A stretch of DNA of 64,000 bases from Candidatus Altimarinota bacterium (GCA_023230505.1 JALNXF010000001.1:310001-374000); one strand, 5' to 3'; positions 48,853 through 61,728 are shown, numbered from the stretch's first letter. The notes: a model not told the origin generated them from the sequence alone. Program-made: numbers and translations.

Positions 48853-51156
48853 TTACTTTGTTTGTAATGAGATTGCAACTTTGATTTCGAAATAAGTTAT
48901 TTCTCAAAAACCTAGTTCCACAATTTTGTCTTTGATAGGTCTTAACTTGTCTGTATTATCAGCAAAGTCAGACTTTATAATTTCTTGGACTTTGGTAACA
49001 TTTGAGGTATTGGCAATTTTTAATAAATCAACAGTCGTTAATTTCCCTGTTTCAAATAATTTAATTAGATGAGATTCTATTGTATTTGTAGTCATTTCGC
49101 GTAAATTGGCAATTTCAGAAATTTTATTTCATTTATCAAATAATTCTAAAGTCTCTAAATAAGTATCTGATATTTTACCACTTGTTTTTTTAGTTTTTGA
49201 AGATGTTGTTTTTTTAGATTTAGTTGCTTTGGCAGGTTTTGATTTTTTGAAAATATTAGAACCAGATCTAAGTGTGATAAAAGATTGTAATTCCTTTTCT
49301 TCATTTTTAAGAATTATTTCTCTACGAAGTGCGATATTTCACTTATCAGTAAGTCCGATAACTGGATAAAGTCCTGAAGCCTTAGCTAAATAACCCTGAG
49401 TTAATAAGCCTTCAATTAAGGCTTGAATAAATTGTGGAGAATATTCTTTTAAAATTCAGAAATTCTCATCTTCATCCAATCTCCAATTTGTAATTTTTTT
49501 ATCTTCAGCTCAGCTTAAAAATTGAATAAAAATCATTATTCAGAATTTATTATCAAGTTTTTTGATTACCTCAAGAACTAATCCAAAAACTGATAAATTA
49601 ACAATACTTTCAACATCTCTACTCTCGAGTTTGAGCTTATCTATGCAATAATCACAAGTTCTACAACTCTCTCAGAGCGTAGCTAAATCCTCTTCATCTT
49701 GAAAATATTCCAAAATAAATCTTCTTCTACAACTCGGATAAAAAAGTAATTTTTTAATTTGTTCAAGCTTAAAATATGCTTCTTTTTTGAGTAAATCTTG
49801 CCTTTGCCAATCAACTAAAATTCCAGAGTGTTTTCTTTTTTCCTGAACTAGAGTAATTCATTTTCACCTAAATCCCTCATCTGTTTTTTCATCAACTCAT
49901 CTGCTCACAATACCATATTTTTCGAGAATTTTTAGAATACTTCCAACTCTCATATCACTTCCAATCCCAGATTCTTTCGACATTTGATAATAAGTTTTGA
50001 GAATTTGAGTTCATTTTCACTCACCCAGTTTAAATTCCTTAAATAAATAATCGTAAAAATCTAAAATTTCAGATTTAGCTGGGTAAGTATTTTCTATAAA
50101 AAATTCCTGGATTTTTGTGTCACCAAAGCTCGCGAGCACAACACCATAAGACCTAAGTCAATCTCTTCAAGCTCTTCAGACTTCCTGATAATAATTTTCA
50201 ATACTTCCTGGCAAATTATAATGAATTACAAACCTAATATCACTCTTATCTATTCACATCCCAAAGGCATTAGTAGCGACAATCACCTTATAGGTAGAAT
50301 TCATAAATTTATTCTGCTCGTTTTCTCTCAGTGTTGCCCCCAAAGACCCATTGTAAATACCAACATCCACTCCATTTGATTTTAGAAACTCATGAACCTC
50401 CTCAACCATTTTGATACTCGAACAATAAATAATTCCAGACCCAGGAGTTTTCTCTATAATCTCCAGAGTTTTGGCTAGCTTTTCTTCTTTTTTACTAATT
50501 TCCTTTACCAGTAAAATTATATTTTTACGGTCAAATCATTTCGTGAAAACATTGTAATCAACTAATCATAACCTATCCACAATATCAGCTCTTACTTTTT
50601 TCGTAGCCGTAGCCGTTAATGCCATCACTGGAAAGTTTTGTCTTTTTTTCAAATCAGTTAAAAAATTCTTAATTTTCATATAACTAGGACGAAAATCATG
50701 TCACCATTGACTGATACAATGAGCCTCATCTATAGCAACTAGACTTATTTTTATATTTGAAATAGCTTCAAGAAATTCACGAGAATTTAGTCTTTCAGGA
50801 GCAATATAAAGAAATTTTATTGGATTTTGTTCAGAATAATCAGTAAAATTTAACTCATCCAAAATTTGCTTTTGCTCACTCCCTGAAATTGTAGAATTAA
50901 TAATTTCAGTCCTAATCTTAAGCTCGTTTAATTTGTCTAATTGATCCTTCATCAGAGAAATAAGCGGAGAAATCACAATCGTAAGTCCCGGCAATACAAC
51001 TCCCGGAAGTTGATAAGTAAGAGATTTTCATCATCCAGTCGGTATAAAAACAAGAGTGTCTTTCGAGTCTATGACACTCTGTATTATTTCCTCTTGTCAT
51101 TCAAGAAACGACTCAAGTCAAAAACTTTCTTTAAGTATTTTGTTTAAATTTTGCAT
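48853..51156 (-). CDS. RecQ-family ATP-dependent DNA helicase
   Basis: This 767-residue protein has the RecQ helicase core: FIPTGGGKSLTYQLPG (Walker A near residue 40), VISPLISLMKDQ, AIDEAHCISQWGHDFRPSY (DEAH plus the aromatic-rich loop), ALTATATKKV, and QEVGRAGRDG (motif VI). The RQC zinc site shows as SCRRRFILEYF with CRTCDYC. A C-terminal HTH_40-type segment (residues 680-740, GNKISEIANLREMTTNTIES) replaces the usual HRDC domain. RecQ unwinds DNA for recombination and repair. It starts 17 bases after the TyrRS stop, so the two are probably co-transcribed. Confidence 0.93.
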
Positions 51157-51172
51157 TTAGAATTTTAAAATA

Positions 51173-52453
51173 TTACCTCAAAACCAATTTAAAATTTTTC
51201 TTTCATTTTCTGAGGATTATTGCGGAATTTATGAAATCACCATCTGTAATTTCAGCGAATCAATCGGTAACTTTTGTCTCATTTAAATAAATTCAACCTC
51301 ATTCAATTAATTTTCTTCCGTCTCATCTAGAGCTAGCTAGTCATGAGTTTATTAGCGCGTCCAAAATTATTAATCACGATGTAAAATTTGTACTTCCGGT
51401 TTCTTTTGCGAGAGCTTCTAAATCATCTTTAGTGAGTGTTTTAAGAATTTCTAATTTATCTTTATTTCAAAATAGCATATCTGAAATCATCTCAGCTTGA
51501 TTTGAAGCCTTTTTTCAGAAAATTATTTCAGTTGTATAATTAGCAAGTTGTTTTTGTCAGTATCTTAGTTCTGGCTCTGCTAAATGTTTTTTTGTAATTT
51601 CTTCAATCTCGTCCAAATCCATGAAAGTCAACAATTTCAATAATTTTTCTACATCTTCGTCACTGCAATTGAGTAAATATTGATATACAAAATAGGGGCT
51701 ATTTTTTGTTGGATCTAGCCAAATTGCATTTCATTCTGATTTTCAAAACTTCCTTCAGGTCGAGTCTGTAATTAGTTTATTTGTCATTCCATATACTGTT
51801 TGTCAGGTTTTCTTTCCAGTTAATTCTACACCCGACAAAATTCCATCCCATTCATCAGATCATCAAACCTCGAGTCTTACGCCATTTTCAGTGTATAGTT
51901 TGTAGAAGTCATATCCCATTATGAGCATATAACTAAATTCCGCATAAGAAATGGATTTGTCTGGGTCTGTAATTCTTTTTTTAACGATATCCTTATTCAT
52001 CATCCAATTTACAGTCATATATTTTCCGACTTCTCTCATAAAATCAAGAACATTCAAATTCTTGAAAAATTTAAGATTATTCACAACTTCTACTTCTAAT
52101 TTTACTCCAATTTTATCTGAAACATTTTTTAAAATCACATGAATTTGAGCTTCAATTTTTCTCGCATTTTCCTCAACTTGTTCAGCAGTCAAAAAATTTC
52201 TCTCAGCGTCTTTTCAAGTTGGATTTCCTATCATTCCAGTAGCTCATCAGACAATTAGATAAAGTTTATTTCATCTTTTCATCACATTTAGAGCGTTTAG
52301 AAGCGAAATAAAATTTCCCAATTGAAAAGAATCCGCGCTTGGATCTATTCACCAATATAATTTTTCACCTCATTTCTCATAAATATCAAAAAGTTCCTCA
52401 TGCGTATATTGATGCAAAAATCATCTTGCTTCCAGTTCTTGTTTTAATTTCAT
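51173..52453 (-). CDS. tyrS: Tyrosyl-tRNA synthetase
   Basis: The 426-residue protein is a class I synthetase. The HIGH-type motif appears as PSADSFQLGNF near residue 46, followed by IVGGATGMIGNPTGKDAERN, which is typical of bacterial TyrRS. The tyrosine-recognition block YAEFSYMLIMGYDFYKLY and GGSDEWDGILSGVELTGK are present, and the KMSKS loop reads KFGKSEGNAIWLD. A C-terminal S4 RNA-binding domain starts near residue 350 (LASSRGDGRKLIEGGGIYLN). The length fits the family (about 420). It charges tRNA-Tyr. It sits upstream of recQ on the same strand. Confidence 0.95.
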
Positions 52454-52542
52454 ATTTGTTTTATTAATAGTTAATTAAATATATTGAATATAGTATCTAA
52501 AAAGCTTGATTTGTAAAACTTTATTTTATAAAAAGAAATAAT

Positions 52543-52577
52543 AAAAAACTCTATTTTAGAAAAATAGAGTTTTTTTA
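52543..52577 (-). terminator. Terminator after the cold-shock gene
   Basis: AAAAAACTCTATTTT and AAAATAGAGTTTTTTT form a stem with a three-base loop, 13 bases past the stop of the 52590-53171 gene in the minus direction. Confidence 0.85.
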
Positions 52578-52589
52578 AATAAAATTTAA

Positions 52590-53171
52590 TTACTTAGCTA
52601 TTGAAACATTAAATGCCATTGGACCTCTTTGTCAATTTAGAACATTGAAAGTAACTTTTATATTTTTATCTCAACTTTTTCTTTTATTATAAATATCCAT
52701 AAATTCCCTAAATCAACCTGTACATTTAGTTGAATGAAAGAAAATATCTTCTCAATTATCCTTAGCAATAAATCCAAAACCATAATCTTCTTTTAATCTC
52801 AAAACTTTTATTGTACCACTTTCTTGAATTCACATAGTTTCAAGTGATTCCATAGATACAGCAAAATTATCATTTACCTGCGTAGTAAGTGATTCAACAT
52901 TTATATGAGAAATAAAATCAACTTTTTTCGCTATATCATATTCAGCTCATTCTCAGGGCGTAAAAGAAACAACATCACCTTTAATTAGACCACTAAATAA
53001 AATTTCTCAATTAACACCTTTTTTAGAATCACACATATCAGCCGTAAATATAAATCTTTCTCATCAATCACTTAAAATACACCATTCTTTAGTACTAGGA
53101 TTAAATGCATGTAATATACCTGTTTTTTGTGTTTTTGCTATTTCAGCATTTCTTAATAATTCTACTGCCAT
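52590..53171 (-). CDS. Cold-shock domain protein
   Basis: The protein has 193 residues. The C-terminal part (about 115-193) is a cold-shock domain: SGTIKVLRLKEDYGFGFI carries RNP1, GEDIFFHSTKCTG carries RNP2, and QRGPMAFNVSIAK is the closing strand. The N-terminal half (residues 15-95) is a second, degenerate unit (GILHAFNPSTKEWCILSDGG and later GDVVSFTPGEG). Cold-shock domains bind single-stranded nucleic acid and act as RNA chaperones. Two domains in one chain are less usual for bacteria. The gene lies between tyrS and tmRNA on the same strand. Confidence 0.85.
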
Positions 53172-53265
53172 GAATTTAAAAGTAAAAAATAAAATATTAT
53201 TTATACTAAAAAGTATAAATAATATATAATCAATATTTTATAAATGTCAAATTTAAATTATTTTT

Positions 53266-53707
53266 TGGTGGAGATGACGAGAATTGAACTCGTGTCTTAA
53301 GAGGCTACCCAAATACTTCTACTATCATAGTTAATTTTGGTACTTATATAAATTAAAAATTAACAAAAAACTTATATAAGAATTATTTTTAATATTTTGT
53401 CTTTACAAAATAATTACAAAATCAAGACAAAAGTCTTATGGATAATGATATAGCTCTAAGACAAAACTATATCATTTTTGTAGCAGGTCATCCGACACTC
53501 ATTCCCGTGGGAAGGCTACAGCTTAAGCTTAGTTAGACTAGGCGAAAGCAGGAGTTAGAGCATTTTTAAAAGAAGCTTTTAAAGTAGCTAAACCTCCGTT
53601 TCTTGCGTTAGCATTTGTTGTCGTCTATAATTGATTATGGAAGCCATAGACACCTCCCAGATAGCATATGAGAATAACGATTCTCTTAATAGAATCCTTT
53701 CATCCCC
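53266..53707 (-). ncRNA. ssrA: tmRNA
   Basis: The tRNA-like ends are clear: 5' GGGGATG pairs with 3' CATCTCC, the 3' end reads T arm ACGAG TTCAATT CTCGT and an encoded CCA. The total is about 442 nucleotides. The open frame ends in TAG at about 53540, preceded by codons for NALTPAFA; the tag is about 25-27 residues, rich in A, N and K. Its resume codon is not certain (an ACG or ACA just before AATGCT). A tag ending in AFA, rather than ALAA, also occurs in mollicutes. SmpB is encoded at 23740-24216. It releases ribosomes stalled on broken mRNAs. Confidence 0.93.
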
Positions 53708-53722
53708 AAAAATGTGAGTGCT

Positions 53723-53750
53723 ATTATACACAAAAATACTTTTTTTCAAA
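53723..53750 (-). promoter_or_regulatory. tmRNA promoter
   Basis: The minus strand has TTTGAA (53750-53745), 16 bases, then TATAAT (53728-53723), about 15 bases before the mature tmRNA 5' end at 53707. A short leader probably removed by RNase P fits this spacing. Confidence 0.7.
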
Positions 53751-53811
53751 ATCTTTTTGATTTTAAAAAAATATACTATAGAATAGAAAAAATAAATTTT
53801 AAAAAATAAAT

Positions 53812-54792
53812 ATGAAAATTAACAAATATAAAATAATAGTTCTTACACTTATAAATTTTTTTGTATTTTCTGGTCATATATTTGCTGATTGAATAGATGT
53901 AACTTCAAATTTGCCGTCTGGAACTTATGATAAAGTTATAAAAATAATACTCACACCAACAGACAACAAAGCCAAAACATTCTATAGTTTCAATCCAAAC
54001 TGATGACCAAATGATGCACTACTCTATACCTGACCAATAATTTTAAAAAAATCCACTCCACTTGTTTTTTTCTCATTCATAAACACAGAAATTGAATCAA
54101 AAATTAAAATTAATAATTACATCCTAAACTATTCAAATAATATAAATTTATTCTGAGATGCGACTTTTTCTAATTGAAAAATTAGTAATTTATTTATAAA
54201 AAACAACGACCAAAAAGATATTGATATAAGCTTCTGGGAGCTTAGAAGTAGCTGAAAAATTTATACAATTCCAGACAGAACTACGCTTTACCCAGGACAA
54301 ACTCTTGATGTAAGTAATGCGTTTAGTTTGAGTTGAACAATTACTTTATTTAGCCCAAATTCAGAAAGTAAGGATTTCGTAAATGTAGTTGAAATTCCAA
54401 AAGTTGTAGAAGAACCAAAACCAGAACCAGCTCAAATTAAAAAAGAAACGCCAAATAAAACTGAAATAAAAAATGAAACTCAAAAAATAGAAACTCAACA
54501 AAATACAGAAATACCAGCTTGAGAACCAAAAAATAATGAGGTAGCTCCTGTAATTTCACCTACAATTATAGAAAATACTACACCAAAAAATCCTGAAATA
54601 AATGTAGACAATATTGCAAAAGAGATTACTAATGTAGAAGAAAAACCAACTGAAAATCTATGAGATAATCTTAAGATTTCTGTAAATTGAACCAAAAATG
54701 ATGCAAATTGAATTTTTATCTTAATAAGTATAATTATTGTAACCCTCGCCTGAGTTTGAATTCAGGTTGTAATTAGAAGGAAAAAAGTTTAA
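53812..54792 (+). CDS. Secreted surface protein with C-terminal membrane anchor
   Basis: The 326-residue protein has a signal peptide (residues 1-25, ending FSGHIFADG) and a first domain resembling the chitobiase/beta-hexosaminidase C-terminal (CHB_HEX_C) fold, with SNLPSGTYDKVIKIILTPTD and a FYSFNPNGG turn. A repetitive P-, E-, K- and N-rich stalk (about residues 195-290) leads to one C-terminal membrane helix (IFILISIIIVTLAGVGIQVV) and a short basic tail. The layout is that of a surface protein anchored by its C-terminus. Its end overlaps the end of the converging helicase gene by four bases. Confidence 0.7.
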
Positions 54793-56972
54793 ATCTTCTC
54801 AATTGGTGCTAATTCTATATTAAATTTCTTGATTCAAACCCCTGATCCAAATGCAATATCTGCCATATTTCCAGAAAGAGATATAATTGTTCAAATTCAA
54901 AATTTAGCGTGGTCTACCTTATCTCAGAGTGAGAATTTTGAGACATCATTATGTACTATTGTTCTTATTTTTTGTTTTAATTCAAAACTATCGTTATTTG
55001 GTAAAAAATCTGAAGTTACAGGATTTTTAAAATAATTAGGTCTAGTGAAAGTTGACATTATTTTTTCAGTAAATTCAGCTGGGATTTCTCTGATAAATCT
55101 TGAAGCTGGATTGGCGGAATAATTTCAAAACATATATCTTTCTGAAGCTTTTGAAATATAGAGAACTTTTTTAGCTCTGGTCATCGCGACATACATTAGA
55201 CGTCTTTCTTCTTCAAGTTCTTTGGGTTCCGAGAAAGTCCTTGAATGAGGAAAAATTCAGTCCTCAGCTCAAATAATAAAAACTACATCAAATTCTAGTC
55301 ATTTTGAGAGATGGACTGTCATAAGATTTACTTTAATATTTTCTTTTCATTCATCTGTTGTATCCGTAATTAGTGATATTTCCTCTAAAAACATATTAAG
55401 AGCTTCCTGGCTCTCTAATCCTGTAAATCTCGATGCCATATTTTCAAATTCTTTAAGATTATCAAGTTTTCATTCGAGCTCTTCTCCATCATAATCATCA
55501 CGCAAATAATCCTCATATCAAATTGTTTTTATAATGTGTTTCATTAGTAATTCTATACTATTTTCTGGCAGAAATTTCACAAAATCATCATACATTTCCT
55601 TAAACCAAGAAATAGACCTTTTAGCTCATGCAGATAATTCTTCAACTTCTTCAATATTATCCATAATCTCAAGAGGACTTACTCAGTAATTTCTAGCATA
55701 ATTAATCAGGGTTTCAAGTGATTTTGGTCAGATTTTTCTTCAGGGTACATTGATAATTCTTTTAAGACTAAGTAAATCAGCAGGATTAGCAATAAGTCTT
55801 AAATAAGCCAATATATCTTTAATTTCCTTTCTTTCATAAAATTTCAATCAACCAAAAACTCTATAAGGAATTCATTTTTTAAGCAAAGCTTCTTCTATAA
55901 GACGAGATTGTCCATTTGTTCTATATAAAATTCAGAAATTTTTAAATTCATCTAGATTGTCATCAATAATTTCAGCTACCATTTCTACTTCATTTTTTTC
56001 ATTAAATGCTTCGATCAAATTAATTTTATCACCTGCTTCATTGTCTGTCCAAAGCGTTTTATCGATAATTCCAGAATTATTTTTTATCACACAATTCGCA
56101 CAATGTATAATATTTTTTGTAGATCTGTAATTCTGTTCAAGCTTCACTGTAACCAAATCCTTGTAATCTTTTCAGAAATGCAAAATATTTTTTATAGTAG
56201 CTCCGCGCCAAGAATAAATTCCTTGCCAATCATCTCAAACAACGCACAAATTCCTAGTTTTACTCGCAAGAAGTTTGATAATATTGTATTGAACTTCATT
56301 TGTATCCTGATACTCATCTACGAGAAAATACGAAAATCTATTTTGAAAATAATCTAAAACTTCCTTGTTTTGTAGAATTTTGTAAGTATTAGTGAGGATA
56401 TCATCAAAATCCAAAATATTGTATTGCTTTAATTTTTTCTCATATTCCTCAAAAATATCCCTGACAACCTGAGTGTAATAAGAAGAAACTTGAAATGAGC
56501 TAGAATTTGCTCAAGCATTTTTAGCTCCACTTATCGCTCCTGCAATTTTACGAGCCTGAAATTCCTTTGAATCTATATTTTTTTCATCCAAAATTTCTTT
56601 AATTAATTTCACTTTATCATCTTCGTCTCAAATTGTAAAATTTTTATCGTAACCAATTTTATCAATAAAAAGCCTCAAAAAATAGACTCAAATCGAATGA
56701 AATGTACCAATTAACGGAAAATTACGACTTCTATAAATATTTATACTCGCCCCATCCACACCCAATAAATTTCAAATTCTCTCCTTCATCTCGCGAGCCG
56801 CCTTATTCGTAAAAGTCACACACAAAATACTCTCTGGATTTATTCATTTTTCCTTAATCATATAAGAGACCCTTTCAGTTAAAGTATGAGTCTTCCCTAC
56901 TCAGGCTCAAGCCAAAATTAAAAGTGGCCCCTCCGTCTGCTTAACTGCTTTTTCTTGCTCTGTATTTAACAT
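54789..56972 (-). CDS. UvrD/PcrA-family DNA helicase
   Basis: The protein has 727 residues, close to PcrA. Motif I is [15 protein letters not shown] near residue 25 (glycines partly TGA), motif Ia [10 protein letters not shown], motif [17 protein letters not shown], motif [18 protein letters not shown] and motif [12 protein letters not shown]. The usual DDQ of motif III reads DDW, and SIY reads GIY. These SF1A enzymes unwind DNA 3' to 5' in repair and replication restart. It overlaps the end of the surface protein gene by four bases on the opposite strand. Confidence 0.92.
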
Positions 56973-57040
56973 TTATTGTTTTTAAAAAAATTTTAATTCC
57001 GGTCATTGTATAAAAATTTTCCAAAATGCAAAACCAAAAA

Positions 57041-57070
57041 AATAAAACCCTGACGGGTTTTATTTTTTTT
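57041..57070. terminator. Terminator after the double MutS-like gene
   Basis: AATAAAACCC and GGGTTTTATT form a stem with a four-base loop, flanked by A and by a long T run. It lies directly after the stop at 57075 in the minus direction, upstream of the UvrD gene, and is probably active both ways. Confidence 0.88.
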
Positions 57071-57074
57071 TTTT

Positions 57075-60000
57075 CTAATTAGCATCTTTTGAAATCCTAT
57101 CAGCTATATCCAAAATTTCTTGTGTTAATCAACAAGTTTTTGCAACAAGCAGAGCCTGAGATTGTGTATGTCATCTTTCTTGTTTATAATCAAATGAAAC
57201 AGTTCAGTCATCCATTATATTTGTCTTAAAATGAACAGACTCAGTTATTTCTGGATGATTTTGCATTAATTTATTTATAAAATCGTGATTATGGTGAGAA
57301 ATATCTATATAAACTCATTTTTGCATAAATTCTCTAATAGTCGCGTAAGTTAAAGCTGTCTGAAATCTAGGAGGAACAGTTGACCACATCTCATCAAAAA
57401 ATCCAATATTCATTCATTTTGATTTTGATATTTCTTCAAAAATTTGTTTCAAAACTATAACTTCTGTTCATCAGGAACTTAAATTCAAATCTTGACGAGC
57501 TTTTATGCGATCTACCCAATAAATTTTATCAATTAAAGGAGTATTCATGGCTTTAGCCGGAGCATAACCGATAGCATTTGCAAAAGCAAGTGGCCAAATT
57601 GTATGTTTAAGACTTTGAGTTTTTCCAGACATATTAGCTCAAGTTTTTATCACTACTCTTTGATCTTCTCAGAAATAAAATTTATTTTTAACCTGTTCTT
57701 CTTCCTTTTTATTTGGATTATAAGGCTCATCTAAAACAATAGAACCAGTTTGATTAAAATTAACTTTACAAAAATTATTGTCTTTAATCATTTGAGATAA
57801 ATCAAAAATAGCCAATAAATTGAACATATCTTGTATAAATTTTTCAAAATCTGGAAATGATTTTATTTTTGTTCTTCTTTCTGGCTCGTCCTTATTTGAA
57901 TTATAACTTACTTTAAGAATTTGAAAAACATCATCTCAGGTTTTTATATCTCACAAAACTTCCTTTAAAATATTTTCCCAATAATTAGATATTTGATGAA
58001 AATAGACACAGTCATATTTTTTCAATTCATTAGTAAGAGAATAAATATTAACATATTGTCATACTATTGCATAAAGTCAACATATAAAACTAATATCGCT
58101 ATTTCACATCCAGTCATATCAAGTGAGGGCTCATTTTTCTTCATTCATTAATTTTTTAACTATTTGTAAATCTACATCAAATAAATTATATGATTTAAAT
58201 TTATCCTTATAATATTCATATAATTCTTCTCAAATTTGTTTACATCAAAAAGTTATTATTTGACTAATTTCAAACCAATCTTTTTTTGATGTATCAAATC
58301 AAGCAAGTTTAGCACAATCATCAATTATTTTATTATATTCTTTACCATTCTCAATTTGTTTCATTTTAAATTCTTCTTCATTTAGTTTTTCATATAGTCA
58401 ATCCTTTTTTTCTTGATCCCTTTCTTTTTTCCATTCTTTTATTTTTTGTTTAAATTCAAATAATAAATCAAACTTAGCTAATTGCTCTTTAAAATAACTA
58501 TCATCTTCAATTTTAAGTCATGATAATTCTAGACTTATTTTTATAGATAATGTAAATAATCTAAAGGCATGTACAAAATTTCTTCAAGAAAAACTATCTT
58601 TCTTAAATTCTTTATAAGTGTCCTCAAATAAATGATTATTAAAATTTTCTCAGTAATCTCTAATTGTATATAAAGACCTATTTAAATGCCATAAAAAATT
58701 ATGTAATTTAATTCTTTCTTCTTCTAATTTTTCAACTCATAATCTTTCTATTTCTTCAAGCATTTTTTGGATTTCGAAAATATCTTGAGAACTTCTTACA
58801 GGAGATTGAGTTATAAATTTTCAAATATCTTCATAGCGTTGCATTTTCAATCACTCAAAATGAGTCCGTTTAAAATCATCATCATCGCTTATTACAGACA
58901 ATATCTTATTATACTCTGGTTTTTCTTCTGGTTGATATCATGTATATTCTCTTCCTCATCCCCAACTACTTCTTGATTTTTCTTCTCTATCATATTCATC
59001 TAATGAATATCTCCATTTTAATACAATTTTTTGTTTTTCTATATAATCATGTGCAAATGAATCATATCTTTTTTCTTTTTTATATATAATTTTAATTTCA
59101 TCCTTATGTGGCATTAAAGACATAAAACTTCATAGCTCTTGTTTTAATTTTTCTCTTTCTTCTGGGGTATATCTCATAACATTTCTAAAATTAATTTCTG
59201 GAATATTTGCCTCTAGGATATTTCATTCTAGATATTGCTCTGCTGTATGATGGATACTTTCTGGTAATCAGAGAGTTTTTGCGGCTTCTAAAATATGATG
59301 TTCTCAAATTCATTTTTTTAATTCATACAAAAAAGTTATAGTTCCGTCATCATTTAATTTATCTTCAAGATGATAAACGCTAAAATTAACATTATCTTTA
59401 ACATATTTTACAAATTCTTCATTGTGAGTAGCAAGAACTACTTTTATTCATTTTTGTGCCATATGGGTTAATATAGCTTTGAGTAAAGTAGCTTGATCTT
59501 CTGGGGAAGTTGTAGATCACCATTCATCCATAAATAAAAAAGTCTTTCATCATTTACTATCGAGTTCTAATAATTTATTTATGTTTGTAATATCTTCTCA
59601 AAAAGCACTAAGTCATTTTCATGAGTCAGTTAAAGCTCTGTCTATAGATACAAATCTATCAAAAATATGAACATTAACTTCTTTAGCTGGGGCGTATCAA
59701 ATTGATTGAGCACAAATATGTAATTGCTTGTTAAGTTCTCATTGAAAACTTTTTCCAGACATAATATCTCAAACAAGCACATTACAAGGCGTGTTATCCA
59801 TAGAATCATTTAATTTTTGTGGTGGAACTTTATCTCACCGATCTCTTCATTTTTTAGTTCTTTCAAATTGCCAAGCTTTTTTAAATTCCATTGATTTAGT
59901 CTCATCAAAACTAACCTTGCTATATTCGTCTTCTTTTATTTTATAAGCTATAGATAATAGCGCTCATACTTGATTTAATATTTTAAAAATATTATCTGCT

Positions 60001-60779
60001 TGAGTAAAAAATTTATTTATTTCTTTTTCTTTTCAGTCAAGATATAATCATACAAAATAAGAAACACTCAAGAAATTTATTTGTCTGTATTCATTTTCTA
60101 ATTTTATCGCTAAGTCTTGAATAACAGGATTTGCTACTTTTTTAAGATAGACTATTAATTTATTTATATCATTAAACTCATCTTTAAGACTAATTAATTT
60201 TAGCATTCCATCTCCGCGACCAATAAATTTATCAAAAGTTTTTTCATCTATTTTTCATTTACTTAATTTTTCTTCTATTTTAACGAAATTCCCTACCTTA
60301 AATTCTTTGTTTTCTTCCTTTAAAATATCTATTCTTTTTCTGGGTTTCCTTCTTTTTCTTTCTGCCTGTTCTTTTTCATCTCTATCATATCACCATAGAT
60401 ATTTTAGAGTATCTCAAAATCTCTCGCTTTCACTTTTTAATTCTATTAATTTTTTTAAGTCAACTCTGCTTGATAATAGCTCATCGAAAACTCTTTGACG
60501 AGTAACTATCTCCGATAAATTTTTAGAAGGATTTTTAAAAATATTACTTATTATAACATCTTCATTTCCATTACATCTAAAACTATTTCTTTCGCTGTAA
60601 TCAAGAGAAGTCTTATTTTTAGACAAAGAAATTATCTCAGCTGGATTTTTTGGATTAACAAAAATTTCCATAGTTTCTCATTCAATAATTTGTGATACTA
60701 TTTCCTGAGAATTAGGTAGTACCAATTTTTTTTCATGTACTTGGAAATTTTTTAAATCTCCTAATCTTAATTTATGCAT
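57075..60779 (-). CDS. MutS-like protein with two ATPase domains in one chain
   Basis: This 1234-residue protein carries two MutS domain V-type ATPases. The first has LVGDIMSGKSF (residues about 335-345), a Walker B FLFMDEWGSTTSPEDQA (about 412) and VVLATHNEEF. The second has IKTGANMSGKTQSL (about 1043), IGFFDEMWSTV (about 1126) and DISHHNHDF. Both follow the MutS order (P-loop, signature-like loop, DE, H). Helical regions precede each ATPase, but no mismatch-recognition domain I (Phe-x-Glu) is seen. MutS proteins normally pair two identical ATPases; here both sit in one chain. The unknown gene 24 bases upstream is co-oriented. Its role in DNA metabolism is inferred. Confidence 0.8.
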
Positions 60780-60803
60780 GGCTTAATGTGGGGTTAATTA
60801 AAT

Positions 60804-61595
60804 TTAATCACGTTTTGTAAAAAATTTACCAATATTCTGTAATAAGGACTTATTTACTTTATCAACAGTAGATTCAACAGTAGTATATTTTAGAAAAAAT
60901 TCATCAATTCTCTCTCAAAATGCAGTATCCTTTACAGTAAAAGAATTTTGGATTATTGAAGCATAAGATAAAAAATCTTTAACATTTTCTTGTTCATTTA
61001 ATATATTTCTAAAAATTAATAAAACAATATAACCAGGAATATTTAAATCAATTTTAGATAAATCATCTAATTTATCTTTACAAACAATCTTTTTCAAATT
61101 GAAATCAATAATATTAAATTTTCAATCTCATTCTAATTTGTGTTTTTTTAAACACAAATTATGAGACATGATTTCTATTAATTTTCTTGTTTCAGCTTTA
61201 TGATCTAATCAAATATCTTCTTGATTTCAAGATTTATGAAAAATCTCTCTAAAAATATCTCATCACTTAAAAAATTCGCCATATTCCGACATGAATGCGT
61301 TTATTTCATTTAAAATAAAAGGTTTTATTTCACCCACTGTATAGAATTCTTGATGAAAAATAAAATTTATTTCATTTAAAGTTAAGTCATTTATTATAGG
61401 AATATTTCCATGTAATAAAGCTTGGACAATATCAGCATTATCAAAATCTATTTTTAATAAGTTTTTCTCTATTGCTTCTGTAAAATTATCAATAATAGTT
61501 AAAAATTCTTTTTTGATTATATCAACTGATAATACTTCATTATTAATGCCAAACTGGTCATTTTGTGGAGATACTTGAGCTGGTTTATTGTTCAT
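60804..61595 (-). CDS. Hypothetical partner of the double MutS-like protein
   Basis: The 263-residue protein is probably all helical, hydrophilic and without signal peptide or membrane segments. Runs such as VDIIKKEFLTIIDNFTEAIE and LLIFRNILNEQENVKDFLSY suggest long amphipathic helices. The C-terminus is basic (GKFFTKRD). No family is recognised. It ends 24 bases before the double-ATPase gene on the same strand, with no terminator between, so the two probably form an operon and may act together. Confidence 0.65.
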
Positions 61596-61728
61596 AAATA
61601 TTTTTTTAGAATTGTAAATATATTAACTTATAAGAAAATAAATACAAAAGTCAAGTCTATTTTATTTAAATATTTGAATTAAATTCAAAATAAGTAACAT
61701 ATTTAAGTTATCATTTAATTTAATATTT

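Noticed and set aside
53266-53300. Separate tRNA at the 53266 end
   Set aside because: Only the T arm and acceptor 3' half are local; the matching 5' half lies 440 bases away, as in tmRNA.
57075-60779. Two separate MutS genes broken by an error
   Set aside because: The frame is continuous under code 25 with no stop and no second start context; the middle region is coding in composition.
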